The notes: generated by a model not told the origin, from the sequence alone. DNA of 26,495 nt from JBOGJI01 sp050747865 (GCA_050747865.1 JBOGJI010000198.1:1-26495), one strand, 5' to 3'. Positions 6,451-13,898 are shown, counted from the stretch's first letter. Translations and numbers: made by a program.

Positions 6451-7520
6451 GCTTCGCACCGCGCTTCACGGTCACCAACCCTGTCACTGCCGCGCTGACG
6501 CGGATCGAGCGGGCGCGGGGTTTCTTCGAGGCGGCCAAGCTCTCCGAGGAGTGGATTCGCGACATGGGCGAGCGGGCGCTGGTACTCGAGGCGCACCACA
6601 CGACGCACATCGAGGGCACGCGGCTCACCCTCGAGCAGTCCGAGCGGCTGCTTGCCGGCGAGGCCGTTCCGGACGCCGATCCGGACGATGTCCGCGAGCT
6701 CCTCAATTACCGGAGCGCGTTCGAGCTCGTGTCGGGTTACCTGGAGGACGGGGGGCCGATCACCGAGGGCCTCGTCCGCGAGATCCATCGGCGGCTGGTG
6801 GAGGGAGTGCGGGGAGGGTCGGCCGCGCCGGGCGAGTACCGGCGCGTGCAGAACTACGTCGTCAACTCCGTGACCGGCCAGGTCGTCTACACGCCGCCGC
6901 CGGTACGCGACGTGCCCATCCTGATGCGGGAGCTCGTCGATTGGCTGAACGAGTCGAGCGACGTACACCCTGTCCTGACGAGCGGGATCGGGCAGTTCCA
7001 GCTCGTGCACATCCACCCGTTCCTCGATGGCAACGGGCGCACCTCGCGGCTCCTCTCAACGCTCTGCCTCTACCGCGCCGGCTACGACTTCAAGCGGCTA
7101 TTCACCATCAGCGAGTACTATGACCGTGAACGGCCCGCCTTCTATCGAGCGATCCAGAGCGTCCGAGAGCGGGACATGGACCTGACGGGTTGGCTCGAGT
7201 ACTTCACGGAGGGTCTCGCCACGCAGCTCGATGAGGTCAAGGCGCGCGGCGAGCGCGTGATCCGGCGCGACGTGGTCGCCCGCGAGCACGCGCTCACGGA
7301 CCGTCAGTCGCTGGCCATAGGCCACGCCCTGGAGCACGGGCGGCTGACCATCCAGGACTACGAGGCGCTCTGCCCGGGCGTGAACCGGCGGACCCTGCAG
7401 CGGGATCTCAAGCTGCTGTTGGAGAAGGGGCTGCTCGATAAGACAGGCAGCGGTCCGACGGATCCGACCCGCCACTATCGTCTGTCCGTGTCCGTACGGA
7501 GGACCGGAAGCGAGCTGTGA
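6447..7520 (+). CDS. Fic-domain protein (AMPylator-type) with C-terminal HTH
   Basis: This is a 357-residue Fic protein. The catalytic motif HPFLDGNGRTSR is complete (190-201), so AMP transfer from ATP to a hydroxyl of a target protein is expected. An N-terminal inhibitory helix motif is also present (TTHIEG, 52-57; consensus S/T-xxx-E-G/N), with the class II layout in which the enzyme holds itself inactive. A winged-helix-like C-terminal segment (TIQDYEAL...NRRTLQRDLKLLLEKGLL) suggests DNA binding or self-regulation. The start is GTG at 6447: it overlaps the previous stop (GTGA) and has GGAGG at 6435-6439. Fic genes of this kind are often found beside hsdS in type I R-M operons, which fits the HsdS tail just upstream. 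Confidence 0.93.
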   Translation: MSFAPRFTVTNPVTAALTRIERARGFFEAAKLSEEWIRDMGERALVLEAHHTTHIEGTRLTLEQSERLLAGEAVPDADPDDVRELLNYRSAFELVSGYLEDGGPITEGLVREIHRRLVEGVRGGSAAPGEYRRVQNYVVNSVTGQVVYTPPPVRDVPILMRELVDWLNESSDVHPVLTSGIGQFQLVHIHPFLDGNGRTSRLLSTLCLYRAGYDFKRLFTISEYYDRERPAFYRAIQSVRERDMDLTGWLEYFTEGLATQLDEVKARGERVIRRDVVAREHALTDRQSLAIGHALEHGRLTIQDYEALCPGVNRRTLQRDLKLLLEKGLLDKTGSGPTDPTRHYRLSVSVRRTGSEL

Positions 7521-7567
7521 CAGGCTGTGACAAGAGCTGTGACAAGCTGCGACATCCGACTGCGACA
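7514..7567 (+). repeat. Short iterated GCTGTGACA repeats at the fic 3' end
   Basis: GCTGTGACA occurs at 7514-7522, 7524-7532 and 7536-7544, GCTGCGACA at 7546-7554 and CTGCGACA at 7560-7567. The fic stop codon lies in the first unit. The spacing is 10-13 bp, close to one helical turn, which could suit a protein binding on one face of the DNA. It could also be simple replication slippage. Confidence 0.5.
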
Positions 7568-7582
7568 CTAACCCGCGCCGAG

Positions 7583-7615
7583 AATCTCGGCACCGTCCGA
7601 GTCGGTGCCGAGATT
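7583..7615 (+). terminator. Strong hairpin between fic and abiE copy 2
   Basis: AATCTCGGCACCG (7583-7595) and CGGTGCCGAGATT (7603-7615) are a perfect 13-bp stem around a 7-nt loop (7596-7602). No T-tract follows, so it is not a classic intrinsic terminator, but it sits where the fic transcript should end. It could also block read-through or act as a binding site. Confidence 0.5.
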
Positions 7616-7646
7616 TCCGGCCTCACGCGAACGCTGGGCTGGAACA

Positions 7647-7688
7647 GTATGTCGGGGATTGTATTCAAGTCCCGACATTTTGTATCCT
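7647..7688 (+). promoter_or_regulatory. Promoter and operator of abiE copy 2
   Basis: ATGTCGGG (7649-7656) and CCCGACAT (7671-7678) form a perfect inverted repeat 14 bp apart. On the minus strand 7682-7668 reads CAAAATGTCGGGACT, 14 of 15 bases identical to the site at the first abiE promoter. TTGTAT (7659-7664) and TATCCT (7683-7688) could be the -35 and -10 boxes. The GTG start at 7696 follows seven nt later, again a leaderless arrangement. Confidence 0.6.
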
Positions 7689-7695
7689 GTGGTCC

Positions 7696-8292
7696 GTGAA
7701 TACACGGGACCGCGCCCTCGCGATCATCGAGGAAAAGGGCCTCGTCCGGCCGAAAGAGCTCGAGACGCTGGGCGTGTCGCGCGCACTGCTCTACCGGCTG
7801 GTCCGTGAGGGACTCGTCGAACGGCAGGCACGGGGCATCTACACCCTGGCGCACCACGCCCCCACGGCCGAACACACCCTAGCGCAGGTCGCCAAACGCG
7901 TACCCGCGGGCGTGTTCTGCCTGCTCACCGCGCTGCGTTTCCACGGCCTGACCACCCAGGCACCCGCCGCGGTGTGGATTGCGCTGCCGGAGAAGGCGCG
8001 TATACCTCGACTCGACTACCCCCGGCTGCGGGTGGCGCGCTTCTCGGGAGCCGCGCTCACGGAAGGGGTGGAGTCGCACCATCTGGAGGGGGTCGAGGTG
8101 CGCGTCTACTCGGCCGCGAAGACCGTGGCCGATTGCTTCAAGTACCGCAACAAGATCGGTATCGACGTAGCCGTCGAGGCGCTGCGCGATTTCACCCGGC
8201 GGCATCGCGGCGGCGCGACCGATCTGGCGCGCTTCGCCCGCATCTGCCGGGTGACGCGCGTGATGCAGCCCTACCTGGACGCCATCGCATGA
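7696..8292 (+). CDS. abiEi: AbiEi-family type IV antitoxin, copy 2
   Basis: This 198-residue antitoxin has the winged helix RPKELETLGVSRALLYRL followed by REGLVERQARGIYTL, and the C-terminal domain with CLLTALRFHGLTTQAP, VWIALP, VARFSGAAL and AKTVADCFKYRNKIG. It is clearly homologous to the first copy. The gene starts at GTG 7696 directly after the -10 box, and its stop overlaps the toxin start as ATGA (8289-8292), giving translational coupling. Together with the next gene it forms a complete AbiE system: the antitoxin represses the operon and counters the toxin, and such systems can abort phage infection or stabilise the region. Confidence 0.92.
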   Translation: MNTRDRALAIIEEKGLVRPKELETLGVSRALLYRLVREGLVERQARGIYTLAHHAPTAEHTLAQVAKRVPAGVFCLLTALRFHGLTTQAPAAVWIALPEKARIPRLDYPRLRVARFSGAALTEGVESHHLEGVEVRVYSAAKTVADCFKYRNKIGIDVAVEALRDFTRRHRGGATDLARFARICRVTRVMQPYLDAIA

Positions 8293-9263
8293 CCTCCGGC
8301 AAGCGAAACGTCGCCGCTTCTGTCGCCGCGCGCCTGCTCAACCAGGCCCGACAGATGGGCGACGACTACCAGACGCTGCTCACCGCCTACGCGTACGAGC
8401 GGTTCCTGTACCGACTCGGCATCTCCAACCTGCGCGATCGCTTCGTGCTCAAGGGCGCCCTGCTTCTGCGCCTGTGGTCGGATCGACCGTACCGCGCGAC
8501 CCGCGACCTCGACCTACTGCGGACGGGCGACGGATCGTTCGACGCCATCCGAGCCGACCTCCGGACGGTTTGCGAGGTTGCAGTGGCCCCTGACGGCATC
8601 GTCTTCGAGGCCGACACGATCCGCATCGTGGCCATTCGCGCCGAGGACGAATACGCCGGCACCCGAGCGACTCTGCTGGCCCACTGCGGCTCCGCGCGCT
8701 TGCCGCTGCAGGTGGACATGGGGCTCGCCGACGCCGTCTGGCCGCCCCCCGAGCCCGTCGTCAATCCTTCGCTACTCGACTTTTCGGCGCCCGAGGTGCT
8801 GGCCTATCCCCGAGAGGCGGTGGTGGCGGAGAAGCTCGAGGCACTGGTCGTACTCGGCGACCGCAACACCAGGATCAAGGACTTCTTCGACCTGCACCAC
8901 CTCGCGAGCCGATTTGCCTTCGACCGCGCGACGCTCACCGAGGCCGTGCGTCGAACCTTCGCCAGACGCGCGACGCCCATTCCAGCCGAAGCGCCGATCG
9001 GACTCACTCCGGCGTACTGGGAGAACCCCTCACGCCCGGCGCAGGTGCGCGCACTTGCCCAGCGCGCCGGCCTGGAGACGCCGGAGGATCCCGGCCGCGA
9101 GCTCGGAGAGCTTCTAGGCGCATTCCTCCTGCCGATACTGGAAGACCTCAGACTCGGGGCGCCGGGAACGGGATCCTGGCCTGTCGGCGGGCCGTGGCAG
9201 CCGGGTACGAATGCGCACGAAGGAGACGAACGCCGTGACCAACGCGATCGAGCAACGGAATGA
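8289..9263 (+). CDS. abiEii: AbiEii-family nucleotidyltransferase toxin
   Basis: This 324-residue protein belongs to the AbiEii/DNA polymerase beta-like nucleotidyltransferase superfamily. LKGALLLRLW (around residues 54-63) precedes TRDLDLL with the D73-x-D75 metal pair. The downstream motif R-x-KDFFDL (K197, D198, D201) matches the family hallmark. AbiEii toxins are reported to use nucleotides to block growth until the antitoxin acts; the exact target of this one is unknown. Conserved sequence ends near GGPWQPG; the last 25 or so residues are charged and overlap the FRG gene start, so they look like read-through. Unlike the copy at 6193, all key motifs are intact. Confidence 0.92.
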   Translation: MTSGKRNVAASVAARLLNQARQMGDDYQTLLTAYAYERFLYRLGISNLRDRFVLKGALLLRLWSDRPYRATRDLDLLRTGDGSFDAIRADLRTVCEVAVAPDGIVFEADTIRIVAIRAEDEYAGTRATLLAHCGSARLPLQVDMGLADAVWPPPEPVVNPSLLDFSAPEVLAYPREAVVAEKLEALVVLGDRNTRIKDFFDLHHLASRFAFDRATLTEAVRRTFARRATPIPAEAPIGLTPAYWENPSRPAQVRALAQRAGLETPEDPGRELGELLGAFLLPILEDLRLGAPGTGSWPVGGPWQPGTNAHEGDERRDQRDRATE

Positions 9264-10221
9264 CCCCATGGTAGAGGACTTCTGGAAGCCTTGGGAAGTG
9301 ACCGCGGAGAGCTATGAGAGTGTCCGTGACTTGATCCATGGCGTCTTTGATAAGTGGTCTGCTAAGGGGCGCGTCTTCGCGTGGCGTGGGCTCACAGATG
9401 CGCGCTGGCCCCTGCATAGCTCGCTGTATCGGCGAGCGCTGTGGACGTCGACGGCGGCACAAGCTCCAACTGAACTCGACTTGCAGACAGCAGAAGGACG
9501 GATTCTGGCCGACCTGCATCGATGGGGATTGCACATGAGCCAGTTTGGGCGCCTCTCGATCTTGGGGCAGCTCGCTGTCTTGCAACACTACGGTGCGCCC
9601 ACTCGGCTGATAGATGTTGCTTTCAATCCGTGGATCGGCCTGTGGTTCGCTGTAGAGGAGAAGTGGGACAATGGCGAGGTGTGCGAGCCGGTGGATGTTC
9701 GTCTCTTCGCAATAGATGTGACGGATCGACTCATCAACGAGAACGATGACCGTCGCTCGTGGGAAGATGACTTTTGGCGGCCCTGGCCGAAGCCGGTGGC
9801 GAAGGACAGCGTTGCCGAGGAAAAGGCCGCGTACCAGAAATGGACCACGCAAGTATTAGCATGGCGGCCGCCTCACTTTCTTCCGCGGCTTGCCGCCCAG
9901 AACGGAGGCTTTATTCTTGGCGGAGTTCCGACCACCGGCGTATTGGCCTGGCCGAAGTCAACGCATCAAGCCGACGGCCGCTGGAAGATCGACGAGGTCC
10001 GCCGGGCGACGTCGGTGCCGCTACGGGTTCACAAGTTGGAGCCCCTTGCCGGGGGACCCTCGGCAGACGCCGTCTACACCGTAAGAATCGAGGCGTCTGC
10101 CGTTCCGGAGGTACGCAAGCGACTTCAGGATCTCTTCGGGTACCGTCACTCGACCATTTACCCGGACTACACAGGTTTCGCTTCTTTTGGGACCCCAAAG
10201 CTTAGGTCAAAGCCCAGGTGA
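9235..10221 (+). CDS. FRG-domain protein
   Basis: This protein of about 328 residues carries the FRG domain pattern: FAWRGLTDARWPLHSSLYR near the N-terminus (the F/W-RG signature), then LAVLQHYGAPTRLIDVAFNP and GLWFAVEE, where small domains of this type usually show QHYG-x-PTRLLD. The domain's biochemical role is not known, but it recurs in phage-defence and restriction loci. The start is probably GTG at 9235, which has AAGGAG at 9220-9225; ATG codons at 9211 and 9268 are alternatives. It overlaps the toxin gene end by 29 bp, so it is likely co-transcribed. The coding sequence looks less GC-rich than its neighbours, suggesting recent transfer. Confidence 0.85.
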   Translation: MTNAIEQRNDPMVEDFWKPWEVTAESYESVRDLIHGVFDKWSAKGRVFAWRGLTDARWPLHSSLYRRALWTSTAAQAPTELDLQTAEGRILADLHRWGLHMSQFGRLSILGQLAVLQHYGAPTRLIDVAFNPWIGLWFAVEEKWDNGEVCEPVDVRLFAIDVTDRLINENDDRRSWEDDFWRPWPKPVAKDSVAEEKAAYQKWTTQVLAWRPPHFLPRLAAQNGGFILGGVPTTGVLAWPKSTHQADGRWKIDEVRRATSVPLRVHKLEPLAGGPSADAVYTVRIEASAVPEVRKRLQDLFGYRHSTIYPDYTGFASFGTPKLRSKPR

Positions 10222-10233
10222 TCGCGGCGCGCC

Positions 10234-10276
10234 ATCTAACACGGGTATGCACTTGTCGGCTTCGTCCGCCGGTGTG
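10234..10276 (+). other. attC-like half-site after the FRG gene (tentative)
   Basis: ATCTAAC at 10234-10240 fits the RYYYAAC inverse core of integron attC sites and lies 13 nt after the FRG stop codon, where a cassette attC would sit. CACTTGTCGGC (10250-10260) can pair imperfectly with GCCGGTGTG (10268-10276). A matching GTTRRRY core on the far side is not seen, so at best this is a decayed site. Confidence 0.25.
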
Positions 10277-10314
10277 GCTACAGATATCGAGAGGACGCCT
10301 GATCGCAGCAATGG

Positions 10315-11325
10315 TCAGTGCCGGCCGGCGGCGCGCTCGCGGGCGGGGAGGATCTCGAGGCAGGTGGTCCACCAGCCGGTTTCGATCGTTTGCACGAACT
10401 CGTCGGGGAGCTGTTCTGCGCGCATCTCGCCGGCCAGCGTCTGTTGGTCGTAGTCGAGTGGGGTGAGCTCGACGTGGAGGCCCTCGTCGCGGGCCTCGAG
10501 CCAGGTGTACCAGACGCGGGGGGAGCCGTCGTTCGCCGGGCGGCCGATGACGCCGACGTTGATCGCGTGCTTGTCGGTCGGGAGACGGCGGTGCCAGGGC
10601 AAGCCGGTGTGGGTGCACAGCAGGCCGTCGGCGTTCTCTTGGTCGAGCAACACGTCCAGATAGGGATCCGGTGTCGTCGAGTCGAAGAGGAACTCGTTGA
10701 TCCGGCGCGGGGAGCCGTGCACCGCCAGCAGCTCGGCGTCACCGACGCGCAGGCGGCGGCGCTTCGGCAGGGTGCCCATCCAGGTCCGGAACGCGTCCGA
10801 GCAGTGACTCGCCGTGTACTGGTAGGAGAGGCGCGCGAAGTGGTTGTCGCGCGGGTCAGTGTAGCCGCAGTTGCAGTCGTCGGCGCCGGCGGCGAGGGAC
10901 TCCTCGTAGTTGCCCTGCAAGGTGCGCACGTGCGCCGCGGTGAGCAGCGGCCAGACCTTCTCCGGGTTCGGCCCGAAACCGCCGAGATCGCCGAGGCAGT
11001 AGATCGCCTCGGCGCCGCGCCGTGTCGCCACCTCCAGCAGGGCGCCGAGCGCCGGGTGGTTCGAGTAGACGCCGCCGAAGACGAGCACGCGCGACCACGG
11101 TCCCTCGACCGGGGTGGCGTCGGGGGGCTGGCAGAGGAACTCCCGGCGCGCTTCCGCGCGTGCCTCCGCGTCGAGTGCTCGTCCGGATCTCGCGGCGGCG
11201 CCGTGGAAGTCTCCGAGCGGCACCAGGCGCTCCCCCCAGGTGGCGAGGCCGCGGTGGGCGACGAGCCGCGCCCGCTCCTCGGGGGTGGGATTTCTGCGGC
11301 GAAGCTCCTTCGGATCGCGGCTCAT
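10315..11325 (-). CDS. Metallophosphoesterase-like protein
   Basis: This 336-residue protein has the calcineurin-like phosphoesterase layout: VLVFGGVYSNHPALGALL, YCLGDLGGFGPNPEKV, LQGNYEES, LAVHGSPRRINEF and CTHTGLPW in that order. The first D-x-H metal motif is replaced by G-x-Y (GGVYSN), and GNHD reads GNYE. I recall a subfamily with GGPYSN and GNCEE in these places, so this may be a family trait rather than decay. The middle D-C-N-C-G segment has cysteines that could bind metal. It is the second gene after the radical SAM protein at 11393-12289, 67 bp apart on the same strand. The substrate is unknown. Confidence 0.8.
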   Translation of the reverse strand: MSRDPKELRRRNPTPEERARLVAHRGLATWGERLVPLGDFHGAAARSGRALDAEARAEARREFLCQPPDATPVEGPWSRVLVFGGVYSNHPALGALLEVATRRGAEAIYCLGDLGGFGPNPEKVWPLLTAAHVRTLQGNYEESLAAGADDCNCGYTDPRDNHFARLSYQYTASHCSDAFRTWMGTLPKRRRLRVGDAELLAVHGSPRRINEFLFDSTTPDPYLDVLLDQENADGLLCTHTGLPWHRRLPTDKHAINVGVIGRPANDGSPRVWYTWLEARDEGLHVELTPLDYDQQTLAGEMRAEQLPDEFVQTIETGWWTTCLEILPARERAAGRH

Positions 11326-11346
11326 GGCAGGTTTGCGCTGCGGAAT

Positions 11347-11367
11347 CGGCCGAGACGAGCTCGGCCG
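11347..11367 (-). repeat. 8-bp hairpin between the radical SAM and phosphoesterase genes
   Basis: CGGCCGAG (11347-11354) and CTCGGCCG (11360-11367) are perfect complements around a 5-nt loop, in the 67-bp gap. This could reduce read-through or stabilise the upstream mRNA; no T-tract follows. Confidence 0.4.
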
Positions 11368-11392
11368 CTACTCCTGGTGGTCGCCTGCACGG

Positions 11393-12289
11393 TCATGTCT
11401 TGCAGCTCACTCCGTAGACGTGGCAGGTCCAGCAGGCGGAGTGGGCGAGCGGGAAGTCGCCCAGCGTGTCGGCCAGCCGCTCGCCCATCTTCGCCGTCGG
11501 CTCGTTGACCAGGATGGGGCAGACCCAGACGCCCTGGTCGGTGACCATGCGGCAGGAGGAGCACTGCAGGTGCTCCCAGCCGTCCTCCGGCGTGTCCTCC
11601 GCCGCCAGGCGCTGCCAGCTCGCGTAGGCGCCGGTGCGCTCGGCCTCGGCGCCGATGTGGAAGGCCGGCAGCACCTTGAGGCGCGGCGGATCGAAGCCGA
11701 GACGCTGCAGCAGGGCGAAGAACCGCTCCTTGCCGCCGGCGGTGGCATAGGCGCTGTCCACCTCCGTGACGGTGATCACGGGATTCAGGCCCACGTCGTA
11801 GAGATCCTTCGCCCCCGCGAGGATGCGCTCGAAGGTCCCTTCGCCGCGGATCGCGTCGTTGGTGGCGGCGTCGTAGCCGTCGAGGGAGACGCGGAAGTCG
11901 AGGGAGTAGCGGCTGGCGTCGGCCAGGGCCCGGAGGCGCCGGCAGCGCTCCGGTCCGAGCAGCAGGCCGTTGGTCAGCACCGTGGCGGGCCCGTGGCGCA
12001 GCGTCTCCTGGAGGATCGCCTCCATTTCGGGGTTCAAGAAGGGCTCGCCGCCGGTGAAGTAGTACTCCTTGACGCCCAGCGCCGCCCCCTCTTCGAGGTA
12101 GGGCCGGATCTCGTCCAGGCTCATCATCTCGTGGGTGTGGTTGGTCGGCGAGCAGGAGACGAAGCAGTGGGTGCAGGCGAGATTGCAAACCGTGCCGCCG
12201 ACCTGGAACCACAGGGTGTCGAGCGAGCGCAGCGTGACCCGCGGCGTCTGCGAGACGGCCTCGGGTGTCCGCAGGGGGGCGGTGGTCAT
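11393..12289 (-). CDS. Radical SAM protein with SPASM-like C-terminus
   Basis: This 298-residue radical SAM enzyme has the cluster motif CNLACTHC (C35, C39, C42) and the SAM-binding YYFTGGEPFLNPEM. RVSLDG follows in the expected position. The C-terminus has further cysteines (CSSC, WVC, ACWTC and a final SC), as in SPASM or twitch domains that hold auxiliary iron-sulfur clusters. Such proteins often modify peptides or small metabolites. I chose the ATG at 12289 because AAGGCAGG and GAGGAG lie just upstream; an upstream start at 12364 is in frame but has no ribosome site. It leads the phosphoesterase on the same strand. No small precursor peptide is visible next to it, so a peptide substrate is not supported. 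Confidence 0.88.
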   Translation of the reverse strand: MTTAPLRTPEAVSQTPRVTLRSLDTLWFQVGGTVCNLACTHCFVSCSPTNHTHEMMSLDEIRPYLEEGAALGVKEYYFTGGEPFLNPEMEAILQETLRHGPATVLTNGLLLGPERCRRLRALADASRYSLDFRVSLDGYDAATNDAIRGEGTFERILAGAKDLYDVGLNPVITVTEVDSAYATAGGKERFFALLQRLGFDPPRLKVLPAFHIGAEAERTGAYASWQRLAAEDTPEDGWEHLQCSSCRMVTDQGVWVCPILVNEPTAKMGERLADTLGDFPLAHSACWTCHVYGVSCKT

Positions 12290-12410
12290 CCTGCCTTGCT
12301 CCTCGTCACGGCTCGGCGGTTCGAGCGGGGCCTCGGACCCCGCAACCCCTGAATACGCACGCACCTCGGCGGCCGGATGGGCGGGAGTCGTGGGGTATCA
12401 TGCCTCGGCT
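12290..12410. promoter_or_regulatory. Divergent promoter region, radical SAM and PKS cluster
   Basis: 121 bp separate two divergent operons. A hairpin GCGGGG...CCCCGC (12325-12343) lies in the radical SAM leader. TATCAT at 12396-12401 could be the -10 box of the PKS cluster, with the TTG at 12411 nine nt later. Confidence 0.35.
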
Positions 12411-12836
12411 TTGATCCGCTTCCTCATTGTAGCCATCGCGCTGCTGCTGCTGGTCTTCGTTCTCCACGCCTTCGCGCTTTCCGGCCTCGGGTGGATGCCC
12501 GACCTGGAGGGCCTTTCCCGCTACGGCCTGGGCCCGGTGACCGATCCGCCGGCGACCCTGCAGCTCGGCGGCTGGATGCTCGAGATCCTGGCGCTGACGG
12601 CGCTTTTCCTCCTGGTCCAGGGTCGCAGCGGCTCCTGGTGGCTCGACGGCCTCGCCACCGGCTGGATCGCCTGGGTGTTCCGCGGTCCGGTGATGGTGCT
12701 GGCGATCGAGCGCTGGAGCCGCCTGCCGCGCGATCCGTGGTGGCCGCTGGCGCTGCGCTGGCTGGTGCTCTATACCGTCTGCGGCCTGTTGCTGGCACTG
12801 ATCGCCCGGCGCCTGCGGCTCGGGCGGGAGGTCTGA
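12411..12836 (+). CDS. Small four-helix membrane protein of the PKS cluster
   Basis: This protein of about 141 residues has four hydrophobic segments: IRFLIVAIALLLLVFVLHAF at the N-terminus, GGWMLEILALTALFLLV, WIAWVFRGPVMVLAI, and LRWLVLYTVCGLLLALI at the C-terminus. I do not recognise a family. Isoprenylcysteine-type methyltransferases sit in this place in some type III PKS clusters, but their catalytic signature is not seen here. I chose TTG at 12411; GTG at 12390 is also in frame. It stops with TGA only six nt before the likely PKS start and in the same frame, so the two are co-transcribed. It may anchor or export the lipid product; that is inference. Confidence 0.6.
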   Translation: MIRFLIVAIALLLLVFVLHAFALSGLGWMPDLEGLSRYGLGPVTDPPATLQLGGWMLEILALTALFLLVQGRSGSWWLDGLATGWIAWVFRGPVMVLAIERWSRLPRDPWWPLALRWLVLYTVCGLLLALIARRLRLGREV

Positions 12837-12842
12837 GGGACC

Positions 12843-13892
12843 ATCGCCCACGTCGCCGCGGTCGGCCGCGCCTTTCCGTCTCACTACTATCCGCAGCAGG
12901 AGCTGCTCGACGCGGCCCGGCGCCACTGGGGGCCGCGGCTGCGCAGCCCGCGGCGGCTGGAGCAGCTCTTCGACAACGTGCTGGTGGGAGGCCGGCACCT
13001 GGCGCTGCCGCTCGAGCGCTACCCCCACCTTTCGAGCTTCGGCGAGACCAACGACGCCTTCATCCAGGTGGCGGTGGACATCGGCGCCGCGGCGCTCAGC
13101 GACGCGCTGCACGCCGCCGGTCTCAGCGTCGACGACGTCGACACCCTCTACTTCACCACCGTCACCGGCATCGCCGCGCCCTCGATCGACGCGCGGCTGG
13201 CGAACCGCCTTGGCCTGCCGTCGGACGTCAAGCGCGTGCCCCTGTTCGGCCTGGGATGCGTCGCCGGAGCGGCCGGTCTCGCCCGCTGCGCCGACTACCT
13301 GCGCGGCTTCCCGGGCGACGTCGCCGTACTGCTGTCGGTCGAGCTCTGCTCGCTGACCCTGCAGCGCGGCGACCTGTCGATCCAGAATCTGATCTCCACC
13401 GGACTGTTCGGCGACGGTGCGGCTGCCGTGGTGGTCACCGGGGCGGAGCGGCCGGCCGCCGGCCCGCGGATCCTTGCCAGCCGCTCGGTCTTCTATCCCG
13501 AGTCCGAGCGCGTCATGGGCTGGGACGTCTCGGAGCGCGGCTTCCAGATCGTCCTGTCGGCCGCGGTGCCGGACGTGGTGCGCCGCCACCTGGGGCGCGA
13601 CGTGGACGGCTTCCTCGCCGACCAGGGGCTCACCCGCTCGGACATCGACGTCTGGATCGCCCACCCCGGAGGGCCGAAGGTGCTGGAGGCGGTGCAGGAG
13701 ACCCTGGCGCTGCCCAACGGGGCGCTGGAGGGCGCCTGGCGCAGCCTCAGGGAAGTGGGCAATCTCTCCTCGGCTTCGGTGCTGCTGGTGCTTCGCGAGA
13801 TCCTCGAGAATCCTCCTCCCCGCGGAGCCCGCGGCCTGCTGTTCGCCATGGGCCCCGGGTTCTGCTCCGAGCTGCTCCTGCTCGAATGGTGA
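12843..13892 (+). CDS. Type III polyketide synthase (chalcone/stilbene synthase family)
   Basis: This protein of about 349 residues has the full catalytic triad of type III PKSs: Cys139 in FGLGCVAGAAG, His274 in IAHPGGPKVL and Asn307 in GNLSSASV, and the C-terminal GPGFCSELLLL. Family-typical sequence (HVAAVGRAFPSHYYPQQELL) begins directly after a TGA at 12834-12836. There is no ATG, GTG or TTG before 12978, where a GTG start would cut off about 45 conserved residues. The likely start is ATC at 12843, with GGAGG at 12827-12831. The enzyme should extend a fatty acyl-CoA with malonyl-CoA to alkylpyrones or alkylresorcinols. An FAD oxidoreductase follows six nt later. Confidence 0.9.
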   Translation: MAHVAAVGRAFPSHYYPQQELLDAARRHWGPRLRSPRRLEQLFDNVLVGGRHLALPLERYPHLSSFGETNDAFIQVAVDIGAAALSDALHAAGLSVDDVDTLYFTTVTGIAAPSIDARLANRLGLPSDVKRVPLFGLGCVAGAAGLARCADYLRGFPGDVAVLLSVELCSLTLQRGDLSIQNLISTGLFGDGAAAVVVTGAERPAAGPRILASRSVFYPESERVMGWDVSERGFQIVLSAAVPDVVRRHLGRDVDGFLADQGLTRSDIDVWIAHPGGPKVLEAVQETLALPNGALEGAWRSLREVGNLSSASVLLVLREILENPPPRGARGLLFAMGPGFCSELLLLEW

Positions 13893-13898
13893 CCCCCA

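Noticed and set aside
7514..7567. CRISPR array for the short repeats near the fic stop
   Set aside because: Units are only 9 bp with no spacer-sized gaps, and no cas genes are present.
7974..8288. An N-terminal extension of AbiEii to 7974
   Set aside because: It lies in another frame of the AbiEi antitoxin gene; the ATGA overlap at 8289 gives the proper start.
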